DNA of 64,000 nucleotides, taken from Euonymus europaeus. Taxonomy: Eukaryota > Streptophyta > Magnoliopsida > Celastrales > Celastraceae. The translations under genes and the position numbers were made by a program. The stretch is from contig OY756962.1 in the NCBI GenBank assembly GCA_963580455.1, positions 16,572,001-16,636,000 on the forward strand, read 5' to 3'. Of the stretch, positions 37,531-51,020 are shown one piece after another. The notes beneath the pieces are model-generated. The model did not search any database, had not been told where the DNA came from, and worked only from the letters and a program-made list of their open reading frames with translations. The number at the start of each line of letters is the position of its first letter. The stretch's first letter is position 1.

Positions 37531-38894
37531 CCTCCATAGAGAGAGTTGAGATACTTCGGACCATCAAAGTTGCTCGGTGCACACTTTTTATTGTTCTTCT
37601 ATGTCAAATTTTACGAGTATAATCTTCCAAGATTATTTCGATTCCAAATCACCAACTTTCTATGACAAATGGACAAAACCGTTAAAAGCCCCTCCATAGA
37701 GAGAGTTGAGCAGCTTCGTACCATCAAAGTTGCTCGGCGTACACTTTTTATTGTTATTCTATGTCAAATTTTATGAGTATAAGCTTCCAAGATTATTTCG
37801 ATTCCAAATCACCAACTTTCTATGAGAAATGGACAAAACCGTTAAAAGCTCCTCCACAGAGAGAGTTGAGCAACTTCGAACCATTAAAGTTGCTCGATGT
37901 AAACTTTTTATTGTTCTTCTATGTCAAATTTTACGAGTATAATCTTCTAAGATTATTTTGATTCCAAATCACCAACTTTCTATGACAAATGGACAAAACC
38001 GTTAAAAGCCCCTCGATAGAGAGAGTTGAGCAACTTCGAACCATCAAAGTTGCTCGGTGTACACTTTTTATTGTTATTCTATGTCAAATTTTATGAGTAT
38101 AAGCTTCCAAGATTATTTCGATTCCAAATCACCAACTTTCTATGAGAAATGGACAAAACCGTTAAAAGCTCCTCCACAGAGAGAGTTGAGCAACTTCGAA
38201 CCATTAAAGTTGCTCGATGTAAACTTTTTATTGTTCTTCTATGTTAAATTTTATGAGTATAAGCTTCCTAGATTATTTCGATTCCAAAAAACGAACTTTT
38301 TATGACAAATGGACAAAACCGTTAAAAGCTCCTCCATAGAGAGAGTTGAGATACTTCGGACCATCAAAGTTGCTCGGTGCACACTTTTTATTGTTCTTCT
38401 ATGTCAAATTTTACGAGTATAAGCTTCAAAGATTATTTCGATGCCAAAACACCAACTTTTTATCACAAATAGACAAAACCGTTAAAAGCATTTCCATAGA
38501 GAGAGTTGAGCAACTTCGGACCAACAAAGTTTCTCGGGGTACACTTTTTATTGTTCTTCCATGTCAAATTTTACGTGTATAAGCTTTCAAGATTATTTCG
38601 ATTCCAAAACAACAACTTTTTATCACAAATGGACAAAACCGTTAAAAGCTCCTCCATAGAGAGAGTTGAGCAACTTCGGACCAACAAACTTTCTTGGGAT
38701 GCACTTTTTATTGTTCTTCTATGTCAAATTTTACGAGTATAAGCTTCCTAGATTATTTCGATGCCAAAAAACGAACTTTTAACGATAAATGGACAAAACC
38801 GTTAAAAGCCCCTCCATAGAGAGAGTTGAGCAACTTCGGACCATCAAAGTTGCTCGGTGTACACTTTTTATTGTTATTCTATGTCAAATTTTAT
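37531..38894 (+). repeat. T6-T5-T4-T5-T4-T6-T1-T2-T3a run
   Basis: This is a standard-order run. It includes T5 with CTTCTAAGATTATTTTGATTCC (near 37946), an allele shared with 32191 and 39067. T2 carries CGTGTATAAGC and CGATTCCAAAACAAC (38575-38620), a small T4-like patch within a T2 monomer that may be a short conversion tract. No other sequence is present. Confidence 0.78.
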
Positions 38895-41403
38895 GAGTAT
38901 AAGCTTCCTAGATTATTTCGATTCCAAATCACCAACTTTCTATGAGAAATGGACAAAATCGTTAAAAGCTCCTCCACAGAGAGAGTTGAGCAACTTCGAA
39001 CCATTAAAGTTGCTCGATGTAAACTTTTTATTGTTCTTCTATGTCAAATTTTACGAGTATAATCTTCTAAGATTATTTTGATTCCAAATCACCAACTTTC
39101 TATGACAAATGGACAAAACCGTTAAAAGCCCCTCGATAGAGAGAGTTGAGCAACTTCGAACCATCAAAGTTGCTCGGTGTACACTTTTTATTGTTATTCT
39201 ATGTCAAATTTTATGATTATAAGCTTCCAAGATTATTTCGATTCCAAATCACCAACTTTCTATGAGAAATGGACAAAACCGTTAAAAGCTCCTCCACAGA
39301 GAGAGTTGAGCAACTTCGAACCATTAAAGTTGCTCGATGTAAACTTTTTATTGTTCTTCTATGTCAAATTTTACGAGTATAATCTTCCAAGATTATTTCG
39401 ATTCCAAATCACCAATTTTCTATGACAAATGGACAAAACCGTTAAAAGCCCCTCCATAGAGAGAGTTGAGCAACTTCGGACCATCAAAGTTGCTCGGCGT
39501 ACACTTTTTATTGTTATTCTATGTCAAATTTTATGAGTATAACCTTCCTAGATTATTTCAATTCCAAAAAACGAACTTTTTATGACAAATGGACAAAACC
39601 GTTAAAAGCTCCTCCATAGAGAGAGTTGAGATACTTCGGACCATCAAAGTTGCTCGGTGCACACTTTTTATTGTTCTTCTATGTCAAATTTTACGAGTAT
39701 AAGCTTCAAAGATTATTTCGATGCCAAAACACCAACTTTTTATCACAAATAGAAAAACCGTTAAAAGCATTTCCATAGAGAGAGTTGAGCAACTTCGGAC
39801 CAACAAAGTTTCTCGGGGTACAGTTTTTATTGTTCTTCCATGTCAAATTTTACGAGTATAAGCTCTCAAGATTATTTCGATGCCAAAACAACAACTTTTT
39901 ATCACAAATGGACAAAACCGTTAAAAGCTCCTCCATAGAGAGAGTTGAGCAACTTCGGACCAACAAACTTTCTTGGGATGCACTTTTTATTGTTCTTCTA
40001 TGTAAAATTTTACGAGTATAAGCTTCCTAGATTATTTCGATTACAAAAAATGAACTTTTAACGATAAATGGACAAAACCGTTAAAAGCCCCTCCATAGAG
40101 AGAGTTGAGCAACTTCGGACCATCAAAGTTGCTCGGTGTACACTTTTTATTGTTATTCTATGTCAAATTTTATGAGTATAAGCTTCCAAGATTATTTCGA
40201 TTCCAAATCACCAACTTTCTATGAGAAATGGACAAAACCGTTAAAAGCTCCTCCACAAAGAGAGTTGAGCAACTTCGAACCATTAAAGTTGCTCGATATA
40301 AACTTTTTATTTTTCTTCTATGTCAAATTTTACGAGTATAATCTTCCAAGATTATTTCGATTCCAAATCACCAACTTTCTATGACAAATGGACAAAACCG
40401 TTAAAAGCCCCTCCATAGAGAGAGTTGAGCAGCTTCGGACCATCAAAGTTGCTCGGCGTACACTTTTTATTGTTATTCTATGTCAAATTTTATGAGTATA
40501 AGCTTTCAAGATTATTTCGATTCCAAATCACCAACTTTCTATGAGAAATGGACAAAACCGTTAAAAGCTCCTCCACAGAGAGAGTTGAGCAACTTCGAAC
40601 CATTAAAGTTGCTCGATGTAAACTTTTTATTGTTCTTCTATGTCAAATTTTACGAGTATAAGCTTCCAAGATTATTTCGATTCCAAATCACCAACTTCCT
40701 ATGAGAAATGGACAAAACCGTTAAAAGCTCCTCCACAGAGAGAGTTGAGCAACTTCGAACCATTAAAGTTGCTCGATGTAAACTTTTTATTGTTCTTCTA
40801 TGTTAAATTTTATGAGTATAAGCTTCCTAGATTATTTCGATTCCAAAAAACGAACTTTTTATGACAAATGGACAAAACCGTTAAAAGCTCCTCCATAGAG
40901 AGAGTTGAGATACTTCGGACCATCAAAGTTGCTCGGTGCACACTTTTTATTGTTCTTCTATGTCAAATTTTACGAGTATAAGCTTCAAAGATTATTTCGA
41001 TGCCAAAACACCAACTTTTTATCACAAATAGACAAAACCGTTAAAAGCATTTCCATAGAGAGAGTTGAGCAACTTCGGACCAACAAAGTTTCTCGGGGTA
41101 CACTTTTTATTGTTCTTCCATGTCAAATTTTACGAGTATAAGCTTTCAAGATTATTTCGATGCCAAAACAACAACTTTTTATCACAAATGGACAAAACCG
41201 TTAAAAGCTCCTCCATAGAGAGAGTTGAGCAACTTCGGACCAACAAACTTTCTTGGGATGCACTTTTTATTGTTCTTCTATGTCAAATTTTACGAGTATA
41301 AGCTTCCTAGATTATTTCGATGCCAAAAAACGAACTTTTAACGATAAATGGACAAAACCGTTAAAAGCCCCTCAATAGAGAGAGTTGAGCAACTTCGGAC
41401 CAT
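38895..41403 (+). repeat. Block E, copy 2
   Basis: This copy matches 32021-34530. Copy-specific changes include GATTATAAGC (39216), CCTTCCTAG (39543), TTTCAATTCC (39558), CTCTCAAG (39864) and TATTTTTC (40309). The number of private changes implies that it is older than the 960-bp or 15-mer duplications. Confidence 0.87.
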
Positions 41404-43229
41404 CAAAGTTGCTCGGTGTACACTTTTTATTGTTATTCTATGTCAAATTTTATGAGTATATGCTTCCAAGATTATTTCGATTCCAAATCACCAACTTTCT
41501 ATGACAAATGGACAAAACCGTTAAAAGCCCCTCGATAGAGAGAGTTGAGCAACTTCGGACCACCAAAGTTGCTCGGCGTACACTTTTTATTGTTATTCTA
41601 TTCCCAATTTTACGATTATAAGCTTCCTAGGTTATTTCGATGCTAAAACACCATCTTTCTATGACAAAAGGACAAAACCGTTAAAAGCTCCTCCACAAAG
41701 AGAGTTGAGCAACTTCGAACCATTAAAGTTGCTCGATATAAACTTTTTATTGTTCTTCTATGTCAAATTTTACGAGTATAATCTTCCAAGATTATTTCGA
41801 TTCCAAATCACCAACTTTCTATGACAAATGGACAAAACCGTTAAAAGCCCCTCCATAGAGAGAGTTGAGCAACTTCGGACCATCAAAGTTGCTCGGCGTA
41901 CACTTTTTATTGTTATTCTATGTCAAATTTTATGAGTATAAGCTTCCAAGATTATTTCGATTCCAAATCACCAACTTTCTATGAGAAATGGACAAAACCG
42001 TTAAAAGCTCCTCCACAGAGAGAGTGGAGCAACTTCGAACCATTAAAGTTGCTCGATGTAAACTTTTTATTGTTCTTCTATGTCAAATTTTACGAGTATA
42101 ATCTTCCAAGATTATTTCGATTCCAAATCACCAATTTTCTATGACAAATTGACAAAACCGTTAAAAGCCCCTCCATAGAGAGAGTTGAGTAACTTCGGAC
42201 CATCAAAGTTGCTCGGCGTACACTTTTTATTGTTATTCTATGCCAAATTTTATGAGTATAAGCTTCCTAGATTATTTCGATTCCAAAAAACGAACTTTTT
42301 ATGAGAAATGGACAAAACCGTTAAAAGCTCCTCCATAGAGAGAGTTGAGATACTTCGGACCATCAAAGTTGCTCGGTGCACACTTTTTATTGTTCTTCTA
42401 TGTCAAATTTTACGAGTATAATCTTCCAAGATTATTTCGATTCCAAATCACCAACTTTCTATGACAAATGGACAAAACCGTTAAAAGCCCCTCCATAGAG
42501 AGAGTTGAGCAGCTTCGGACCATGAAAGTTGCTCGGCGTACACTTTTTTTTGTTATTCTATGTCAAATTTTATGAGTATAAGCTTCCAAGATTATTTCGA
42601 TTCCAAATCACCAACTTTCTATGAGAAATGGACAAAACCGTTAAAAGCTCCTCCACAGAGAGAGTTGAGCAACTTCGAACCATTAAAGTTGCTCAATGTA
42701 AACTTTTTATTGTTCTTCTATGTTAAATTTTATGAGTATAAGCTTCCTAGATTATTTCGATTCCAAAAAACGAACTTTTTATGACAAATGGACAAAACCG
42801 TTAAAAGCTCCTCCATAGAGAGAGTTGAGATACTTCGGACCATCAAAGTTGCTCGGTGCACACTTTTTATTGTTCTTCTATGTCAAATTTTACGAGTATA
42901 AGCTTCAAAGATTATTTCGATGCCAAAACACCAACTTTTTATCACAAATAGACAAAACCGTTAAAAGCATTTCCATAGAGAGAGTTGAGCAACTTCGGAC
43001 CAGCAAAGTTTCTCGGGGTACACTTTTTATTGTTCTTCCATGTCAAATTTTACGAGTATAAGCTTTCAAGATTATTTCGATGCCAAAACAACAACTTTTT
43101 ATCACAAATGGACAAAACCGTTAAAAGCTCCTCCATAGAGAGAGTTGAGCAACTTCGGACCAACAAACTTTCTTGGGATGCACTTTTTATTGTTCTTCTA
43201 TGTCAAATTTTACGAGTATAAGCTTCCTA
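41310..43229 (+). repeat. 12-mer unit, copy 1 (1,920 bp)
   Basis: The unit recurs from 43230. Shared rare alleles include the T7 monomer with CTATTCCCAATTTTACGATT (41601 and 43521), ACAAAAGGAC (41665 and 43585), GAGAGTGGAGC (42022 and 43942), TATGCCAAATTTT (42240 and 44160), ACCATGAAAG (42520 and 44440), the T-run CACTTTTTTTTG (42542 and 44461) and GCTCAATG (42692 and 44611). Copy-specific: CTCAATAG (41372), ATATGC (41458) and AATTGAC (42147). Confidence 0.9.
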
Positions 43230-45148
43230 GATTATTTCGATGCCAAAAAACGAACTTTTAACGATAAATGGACAAAACCGTTAAAAGCCCCTCCATAGAG
43301 AGAGTTGAGCAACTTCGGACCATCAAAGTTGCTCGGTGTACACTTTTTATTGTTATTCTATGTCAAATTTTATGAGTATAAGCTTCCAAGATTATTTCGA
43401 TTCCAAATCACCAACTTTCTATGACAAATGGACAAAACCGTTAAAAGCCCCTCGATAGAGAGAGTTGAGCAACTTCGGACCACCAAAGTTGCTCGGCGTA
43501 CACTTTTTATTGTTATTCTATTCCCAATTTTACGATTATAAGCTTCCTAGGTTATTTCGATGCTAAAACACCATCTTTCTATGACAAAAGGACAAAACCG
43601 TTAAAAGCTCCTCCACAAAGAGAGTTGAGCAACTTCGAACCATTAAAGTTGCTCGATATAAACTTTTTATTGTTCTTCTATGTCAAATTTTACGAGTATA
43701 ATCTTCCAAGATTATTTCGATTCCAAATCACCAACTTTCTATGACAAATGGACAAAACCGTTAAAAGCCCCTCCATAGAGAGAGTTGAGCAACTTCGGAC
43801 CATCAAAGTTGCTCGGCGTACACTTTTTATTGTTATTCTATGTCAAATTTTATGAGTATAAGCTTCCAAGATTATTTCGATTCCAAATCACCAACTTTCT
43901 ATGAGAAATGGACAAAACCGTTAAAAGTTCCTCCACAGAGAGAGTGGAGCAACTTCGAACCATTAAAGTTGCTCGATGTAAACTTTTTATTGTTCTTCTA
44001 TGTCAAATTTTACGAGTATAATCTTCCAAGATTATTTCGATTCCAAATCACCAATTTTCTATGACAAATGGACAAAACCGTTAAAAGCCCCTCCATAGAG
44101 AGAGTTGAGCAACTTCGGACCATCAAAGTTGCTCGGCGTACACTTTTTATTGTTATTCTATGCCAAATTTTATGAGTATAAGCTTCCTAGATTATTTCGA
44201 TTCCAAAAAACGAACTTTTTATGAGAAATGGACAAAACCGTTAAAAGCTCCTCCATAGAGAGAGTTGAGATACTTCGGACCATCAAAGTTGCTCGGTGCA
44301 CACTTTTATTGTTCTTCTATGTCAAATTTTACGAGTATAATCTTCCAAGATTATTTCGATTCCAAATCACCAACTTTCTATGACAAATGGACAAAACCGT
44401 TAAAAGCCCCTCCATAGAGAGAGTTGAGCAGCTTCGGACCATGAAAGTTGCTCGGCGTACACTTTTTTTTGTTATTCTATGTCAAATTTTATGAGTATAA
44501 GCTTCCAAGATTATTTCGATTCCAAATCACCAACTTTCTATGAGAAATGGACAAAACCGTTAAAAGCTCCTCCACAGAGAGAGTTGAGCAACTTCGAACC
44601 ATTAAAGTTGCTCAATGTAAACTTTTTATTGTTCTTCTATGTTAAATTTTATGAGTATAAGCTTCCTAGATTATTTCGATTCCAAAAAACGAACTTTTTA
44701 TGACAAATGGACAAAACCGTTAAAAGCTCCTCCATAGAGAGAGTTGAGATACTTCGGACCATCAAAGTTGCTCGGTGCACACTTTTTATTGTTCTTCTAT
44801 GTCAAATTTTACGAGTATAAGCTTCAAAGATTATTTCGATGCCAAAACACCAACTTTTTATCACAAATAGACAAAACCGTTAAAAGCATTTCCATAGAGA
44901 GAGTTGAGCAACTTCGGACCAGCAAAGTTTCTCGGGGTACACTTTTTATTGTTCTTCCATGTCAAATTTTACGAGTATAAGCTTTCAAGATTATTTCGAT
45001 GCCAAAACAACAACTTTTTATCACAAATGGACAAAACTGTTAAAAGCTCCTCCATAGAGAGAGTTGAGCAACTTCGGACCAACAAACTTTCTTGGGATGC
45101 ACTTTTTATTGTTCTTCTATGTCAAATTTTACGAGTATAAGCTTCCTA
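43230..45148 (+). repeat. 12-mer unit, copy 2 (1,919 bp)
   Basis: This copy matches 41310-43229 with a 1-bp deletion in the T-run near 44306 and a few substitutions, for example GTTCCTCC (43927) and AACTGTTAAAAG (45036). The similarity ends near 45300, where GGTTCCAAG begins the next family. Confidence 0.88.
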
Positions 45149-46130
45149 GATTATTTCGATGCCAAAAAACGAACTTTTAACGATAAATGGACAAAACCGT
45201 TAAAAGCCCCTCCATAGAGAGAGTTGAGCAACTTCGGACCATCAAAGTTGCTCGGTGTACACTTTTTATTGTTATTCTATGTCAAATTTTATGAGTATAA
45301 GGTTCCAAGATTATTTCGATTCCAAATCACCAACTTTCTATGAGAAATAGACAAAACCGTCAAAAGCTCCTCCACAGAGAGAGTTGAGCAACTTCGAACC
45401 ATTAAAGTTGCTCGATGTAAACTTTTTATTGTTCTTCTATGTCAAATTTTACGAGTATAATCTTCCAAGATTATTTCGATTCCAAATCACCAATTTTCTA
45501 TGACAAATGGACAAAACCGTTAAAAGCCCCTCCATAGAGAGAGTTGAGCAACTTCGGACCATCAAAGTTGCTCCGCGTACACTTTTTATTGTTATTCTAT
45601 GTCAAATTTTATGAGTATAAGCTTCCTAGATTATTTCGATTCCAAAAAACGAACTTTTTATGAGAAATGGACAAAACCGTTAAAAGCTCCTCCATAGAGA
45701 GAGTTGAGATACTTCGGACCATCAAAGTTGCTCGGTGCACACTTTTTATTGTTCTTCTATGTCAAATTTTACGAGTATAAGCTTCAAAGATTATTTCGAT
45801 GCCAAAACACCAACTTTTTATCACAAATAGACAAAACCGTTAAAAGCATTTCCATAGAGAGAGTTGAGCAACTTCGGACCAACAAAGTTTCTCGGGGCAC
45901 ACTTTTTATTGTTCTTCCATGTCAAATTTTACGAGTATAAGCTTTCAAGATTATTTCGATGCCAAAACAACAACTTTTTATCACAAATGGACAAAACCGT
46001 TAAAAGCTCCTCCATAGAGAGAGTTAAGCAACTTCGGACCAACAAACTTTCTTGGGATGCACTTTTTATTGTTCTTCTATGTCAAATTTTACGAGTATAA
46101 GCTTCCTAGATTATTTCGATGCCAAAAAAT
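45149..46130 (+). repeat. Diverged 7-mer-like leader
   Basis: The order T3a-T4(GGTTCCAAG)-T5-T4/T6-T1-T2 is the same as in the next two units but with more differences, such as CCGTCAAAAG (45358), CTCCGCG (45572), GGGGCACAC (45896) and GTTAAGCAACTT (46025). Confidence 0.78.
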
Positions 46131-48340
46131 GAACTTTTAACGTTAAATGGACAAAACCGTTAAAAGCCCCTCCATAGAGAGAGTTGAGCAACTTCGGACC
46201 ATCAAAGTTGCTCGGTGTACACTTTTTATTGTTATTCTATGTCAAATTTTATGAGTATAAGGTTCCAAGATTATTTCGATTCCAAATCACCAACTTTCTA
46301 TGATAAATGGACAAAACCGTTAAAAGCTCCTCCACAGAGAGAGTTGGGCAACTTCGAACCATTAAAGTTGCTCGATGTAAACTTTTTATTGTTCTTCTAT
46401 GTCAAATTTTACGAGTATAATCTTCCAAGATTATTTCGATTCCCAATAACCAAATTTCTATGACAAATGGACAAAACCGTTAAAAGCCCCTCCATAGAGA
46501 GAGTTGAGCAACTTCGGACCATCAAAGTTGCTCGGCGTACACTTTTTATTGTTATTCTATGTCAAATTTTATGAGTATAAGCTTCCAAGATTATTTCGAT
46601 TCCAAATCACCAACTTTCTATGAGAAATGGACAAAACCGTTAAAAGCTCCTCCACAGAGAGAGTTGAGCAACTTCGAACCATTAAAGTTGCTCGATGTAA
46701 ACTTTTTATTGTTCTTCTATGTTAAATTTTATGAGTATAAGCTTCCTAGATTATTTCGATTCCAAAAAACGAACTTTTTATGACAAATGGACAAAACCGT
46801 TAAAAGCTCCTCCATAGAGAGAGTTGAGATACTTCGGACCATCAAGGTTGCTCGGTGCACACTTTTTATTGTTCTTCTATGTCAAATTTTACGAGTATAA
46901 GCTTCAAAGATTATTTCGATGCCAAAACACCAACTTTTTATCACAAATAGACAAAACCGTTAAAAGCATTTCCATAGAGAGAGTTGAGCAACTTCGGACC
47001 AACAAAGTTTCTCGGGGTACACTTTTTATTGTTCTTCCATGTCAAATTTTACGAGTATAAGCTTTCAAGATTATTTCGATGCCAAAACAACAACTTTTTA
47101 TGACAAATGGACAAAACCGTTAAAAGCTCCTCCATAGAGAGAGTTGAGCAACTTCGGACCAACAAACTTTCTTGGGATGCACTTTTTATTGTTCTTCTAT
47201 GTCAAATTTTACGAGTATAAGCTTCCTAGATTATTTCGATGCCAAAAAATGAACTTTTAACGTTAAATGGACAAAACCGTTAAAAGCCCCTCCATAGAGA
47301 GAGTTGAGCAACTTCGGACCATCAAAGTTGCTCGGTGTACACTTTTTATTTTTATTCTATGTCAAATTTTATGAGTATAAGGTTCCAAGATTATTTCGAT
47401 TCCAAATCACCAACTTTCTATGAGAAATGGACAAAACCGTTAAAAGCTCCTCCACAGAGAGAGTTGGGCAACTTCGAACCATTAAAGTTGCTCGATGTAA
47501 ACTTTTTATTGTTCTTCTATGTCAAATTTTACGAGTATAATCTTGCAAGATTATTTCGATTCCCAATCACCAAATTTCTATGACAAATGGACAAAACCGT
47601 TAAAAGCCCCTCCATAGAGAGAGTTGAGCAACTTCGGACCATCAAAGTTGCTCGGCGTACACTTTTTATTGTTATTCTATGTCAAATTTTATGAGTATAA
47701 GCTTCCAAGATTATTTCGATTCCAAATCACCAACTTTCTATGAGAAATGGACAAAACCGTTAAAAGCTCCTCCACAGAGAGAGTTGAGCAACTTCGAACC
47801 ATTAAAGTTGCTCGATGTAAACTTTTTATTGTTCTTCTATGTTAAATTTTATGAGTATAAGCTTCCTAGATTATTTCGATTCCAAAAAACGAACTTTTTA
47901 TGACAAATGGACAAAACCGTTAAAAGCTCCTCCATAGAGAGAGTTGAGATACTTCGGACCATCAAGGTTGCTCGGTGCACACTTTTTATTGTTCTTCTAT
48001 GTCAAATTTTACGAGTATAAGCTTCAAAGATTATTTCGATGCCAAAACACCAACTTTTTATCACAAATAGACAAAACCGTTAAAAGCATTTCCATAGAGA
48101 GAGTTGAGCAACTTCGGACCAACAAATTTTCTCGGGGTACACTTTTTATTGTTCTTCCATGTCAAATTTTACGAGTATAAGCTTTCAAGTTTTTTTCGAT
48201 GCCAAAACAACAACTTTTTATCTCAAATGGACAAAACCGTTAAAAGCTCCTCCATAGAGAGAGTTGAGCAACTTCGGACCAACAAAGTTTCTTGGGATGC
48301 ACTTTTTATTGTTCTTCTATGTCAAATTTTACGAGTATAA
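46131..48340 (+). repeat. 7-mer (1,120-bp) tandem pair
   Basis: Units start near 46131 and 47251. Shared rare alleles are ACGTTAAATGG (46141 and 47261), GGTTCCAAG (46261 and 47381), GTTGGGCAACTT (46344 and 47464), CGATTCCCAAT (46440 and 47560) and ATCAAGGTTGC (46842 and 47962). The order is T3a-T4-T5-T4-T6-T1-T2. The second unit drifts at its end: CAAGTTTTTTTCG (48186) and TCTCAAATGG (48221) belong to the following family. Confidence 0.87.
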
Positions 48341-50023
48341 GCTTCCTAGATTATTTCGATGCCGAAAGACGAACTTTTAACGATAAATGGAAAAAACCGT
48401 TAAAAGCCCCTCCATAGAGAGAGTTGAGCAACTTCGGACCATCAAAGTTGCTCGGTGTTCACTTTTTATTGTTATTCTATGTCAAATTTTATGATTATAA
48501 GCTTCCTAGATTATTTCGATTCCAAATCACCAACTTTCTATGAGAAATGGACAAAACCGTTAAAAGCTCCTCCACAGAGATAGTTGAGCAACTTCGAACC
48601 ATTAAAGTTGCTCGATGTAAACTTTTTATTGTTCTTCTATGTCAAATTTTACGAGTATAAGCTTCAAAGATTATTTCGATGCCAAAACACCAACTTTTTA
48701 TCACAAATAGACAAAACCGTTAAAAGCATTTCCATAGAGAGAGTTGAGCAACTTCGGACCAACAAAGTTTCTCGGGGTACGCTTTTTATTGTTCTTCCAT
48801 GTCAAATTTTACGAGTATAAGCTTTCAAGATTATTTCGATGCCAAAACAACAACTTTTTATCACAAATGGACAAAACCGTTAAAAGCTCCTCCATAGAGA
48901 GAGTTGAGCGACTTCGGACCAACAAACTTTCTTGGGATGCACTTTTTATTGTTCTTCTATGTCAAATTTTACGAGTATAAGCTTCCTAGATTATTTCGAT
49001 GCCAAAAAACGAACTTTTAACGATAAATGGACAAAACCGTTAAAAGCCCCTCCATAGAGAGAGTTGAGCAACTTCGGACCATCAAAGTTGCTCGGTGTAC
49101 ACTTTTTATTGTTATTCTATGTCAAATTTTATGAGTATAAGGTTCCAAGATTATTTCGATTCCAAATCACCAACTTTCTATGAGAAATGGACAAAACCGT
49201 TAAAAGCTCCTCCACAGAGAGAGTTGAGCAACTTCGAACCATTAAAGTTGCTCGATGTAAACTTTTTATTGTTCTTCTATGTCAAATTTTACGAGTATAA
49301 TCTTCCAAGATTATTTCGATTCCAAATCACCAACTTTCTATGACAAATGGACAAAACCGTTAAAAGCCCCTCCATAGAGAGAGTTGAGCAACTTCGGACC
49401 ATCAAAGTTGCTCGGCGTACACTTTTTATTGTTATTCTATGTCAAATTTTATGAGTATAAGCTTCCAAGATTATTTCAATTCCAAATCACCAACTTTCTA
49501 TGAGAAATGGACAAAACAGTTAAAAGCTCCTCCACAGAGAGAGTGGAGCAACTTCGAACCATTAAAGTTGCTCGATGTAAACTTTTTATTGTTCTTCTAT
49601 GTCAAATTTTACGAGTATAATCTTCCAAGATTATTTCGATTCCATATCACCAATTTTCTATGACAAATGGACAAAACCGTTAAAAGCCCCTCCATAGAGA
49701 GAGTTGAGCAACTTCGGACCATCAAAGTTGCTCGGCGTACACTTTTTATTGTTTTTCTATTTCAAATTTTATGAGTATAAGCTTCCTAGATTATTTCGAT
49801 TCCAAAAAACGAACTTTTTATGAGAAATGGACAAAACCGTTAAAAGCTCCTCCATAGAGAGAGTTGAGATACTTCGGACCATCAAAGTTGCTCGGTGCAC
49901 ACTTTTTACTGTTCTTCTATGTCAAATTTTACGAGTGTAAGCTTCAAAGATTATTTCGATGCCAAAACACCAACTTTTTATCACAAATAGACAAAACCGT
50001 TAAAAGCATTTCCATAGAGAGAG
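48104..50023 (+). repeat. 12-mer-spaced unit, copy 1
   Basis: The segment 48104-48990 recurs at 50024-50910 (offset 1,920, then 1,919). Shared alleles are the T-rich CTTTCAAG-TTTTTTCG variant, TCTCAAATGG, AAAGACGAAC, GATAGTTGAGC (48580 and 50499), a T4/T1 switch (GATGTAAAC followed by CAAAGATT, 48620-48670) and GGGGTACGC. The remainder (48991-50023) is T3a-T4-T5-T4-T5-T4/T6-T1 with GGTTCCAAG. Confidence 0.83.
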
Positions 50024-51020
50024 TTGAGCAACTTCGGACCAACAAAGTTTCTCGGGGTACACTTTTTATTGTTCTTCCATGTCAAATTTTACGAGTATAA
50101 GCTTTCAAGATTTTTTCGATGCCAAAACAACAACTTTTTATCTCAAATGGACAAAACCGTTAAAAGCTCCTCCATAGAGAGAGTTGAGCAACTTCGGACC
50201 AACAAAGTTTTTTGGGATGCACTTTTTATTGTTCTTCTATGTCAAATTTTACGAGTATAAGCTTCCTAGATTATTTCGATGCCAAAAGACGAACTTTTAA
50301 CGATAAATGGACAAAACCGTTAAAAGCCCCTCCATAGAGAGAGTTGAGCACTTCGGACCATCAAAGTTGCTCGGTGTACACTTTTTATTGTTATTCTATG
50401 TCAAATTTTATGAGTATAAGCTTCCTAGATTATTTCGATTCCAAATCACCAACTTTCTATGAGAAATGGACAAAACCGTTAAAAGCTCCTCAACAGAGAT
50501 AGTTGAGCAACTTCGAACCATTAAAGTTGCTCGATGTAAACTTTTTATTGTTCTTCTATGTCAAATTTTACGAGTATAAGCTTGAAAGATTATTTCGATG
50601 CCAAAACACCAACTTTTTATCACAAATAGACAAAACCGTTAAAAGCATTTCCATAGAGAGAGTTGAGGAACTTCGGACCAACAAAGTTTCTCGGGGTACG
50701 CTTTTTATTGTTCTTCCATGTCAAATTTTACGAGTATAAGCTTTCAAGATTATTTCGATGCCAAAACAACAACTTTTTATCACAAATGGAGAAAACCGTT
50801 AAAAGCTCCTCCATAGAGAGAGTTGAGCAACTTCGGACCAACAAACTTTCTTGGGATGCACTCTTTATTGTTCTTCTATGTCAAATTTTACGAGTATAAG
50901 CTTCCTAGATTATTTCGATGTTAAAACACCATCTTTCTTTGACAAATGGACAAAACCGTTAAAAGCCCCTCCATAGAGAGAGTTGAGCAACTTCGGACCA
51001 TCAAAGTTGCTCGGTGTACA
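50024..51020 (+). repeat. 12-mer-spaced unit, partial copy 2
   Basis: The segment matches 48104-48990 to about 50910, where T3b (CGATGTTAAAACACC) replaces T3a. It carries a 1-bp deletion (GAGCACTTCGG near 50350) and private substitutions such as CTTGAAAG (50582) and GGAGAAAAC (50788). Confidence 0.82.

Noticed and set aside
42541..42553. Poly-T run as a terminator or Pol III stop
   Set aside because: T-runs of 5-8 are part of the monomer boundary (TTTTTATTG) in every unit and no upstream RNA gene exists; the longer runs at 42541 and 44461 are a shared variant of a duplicated unit.
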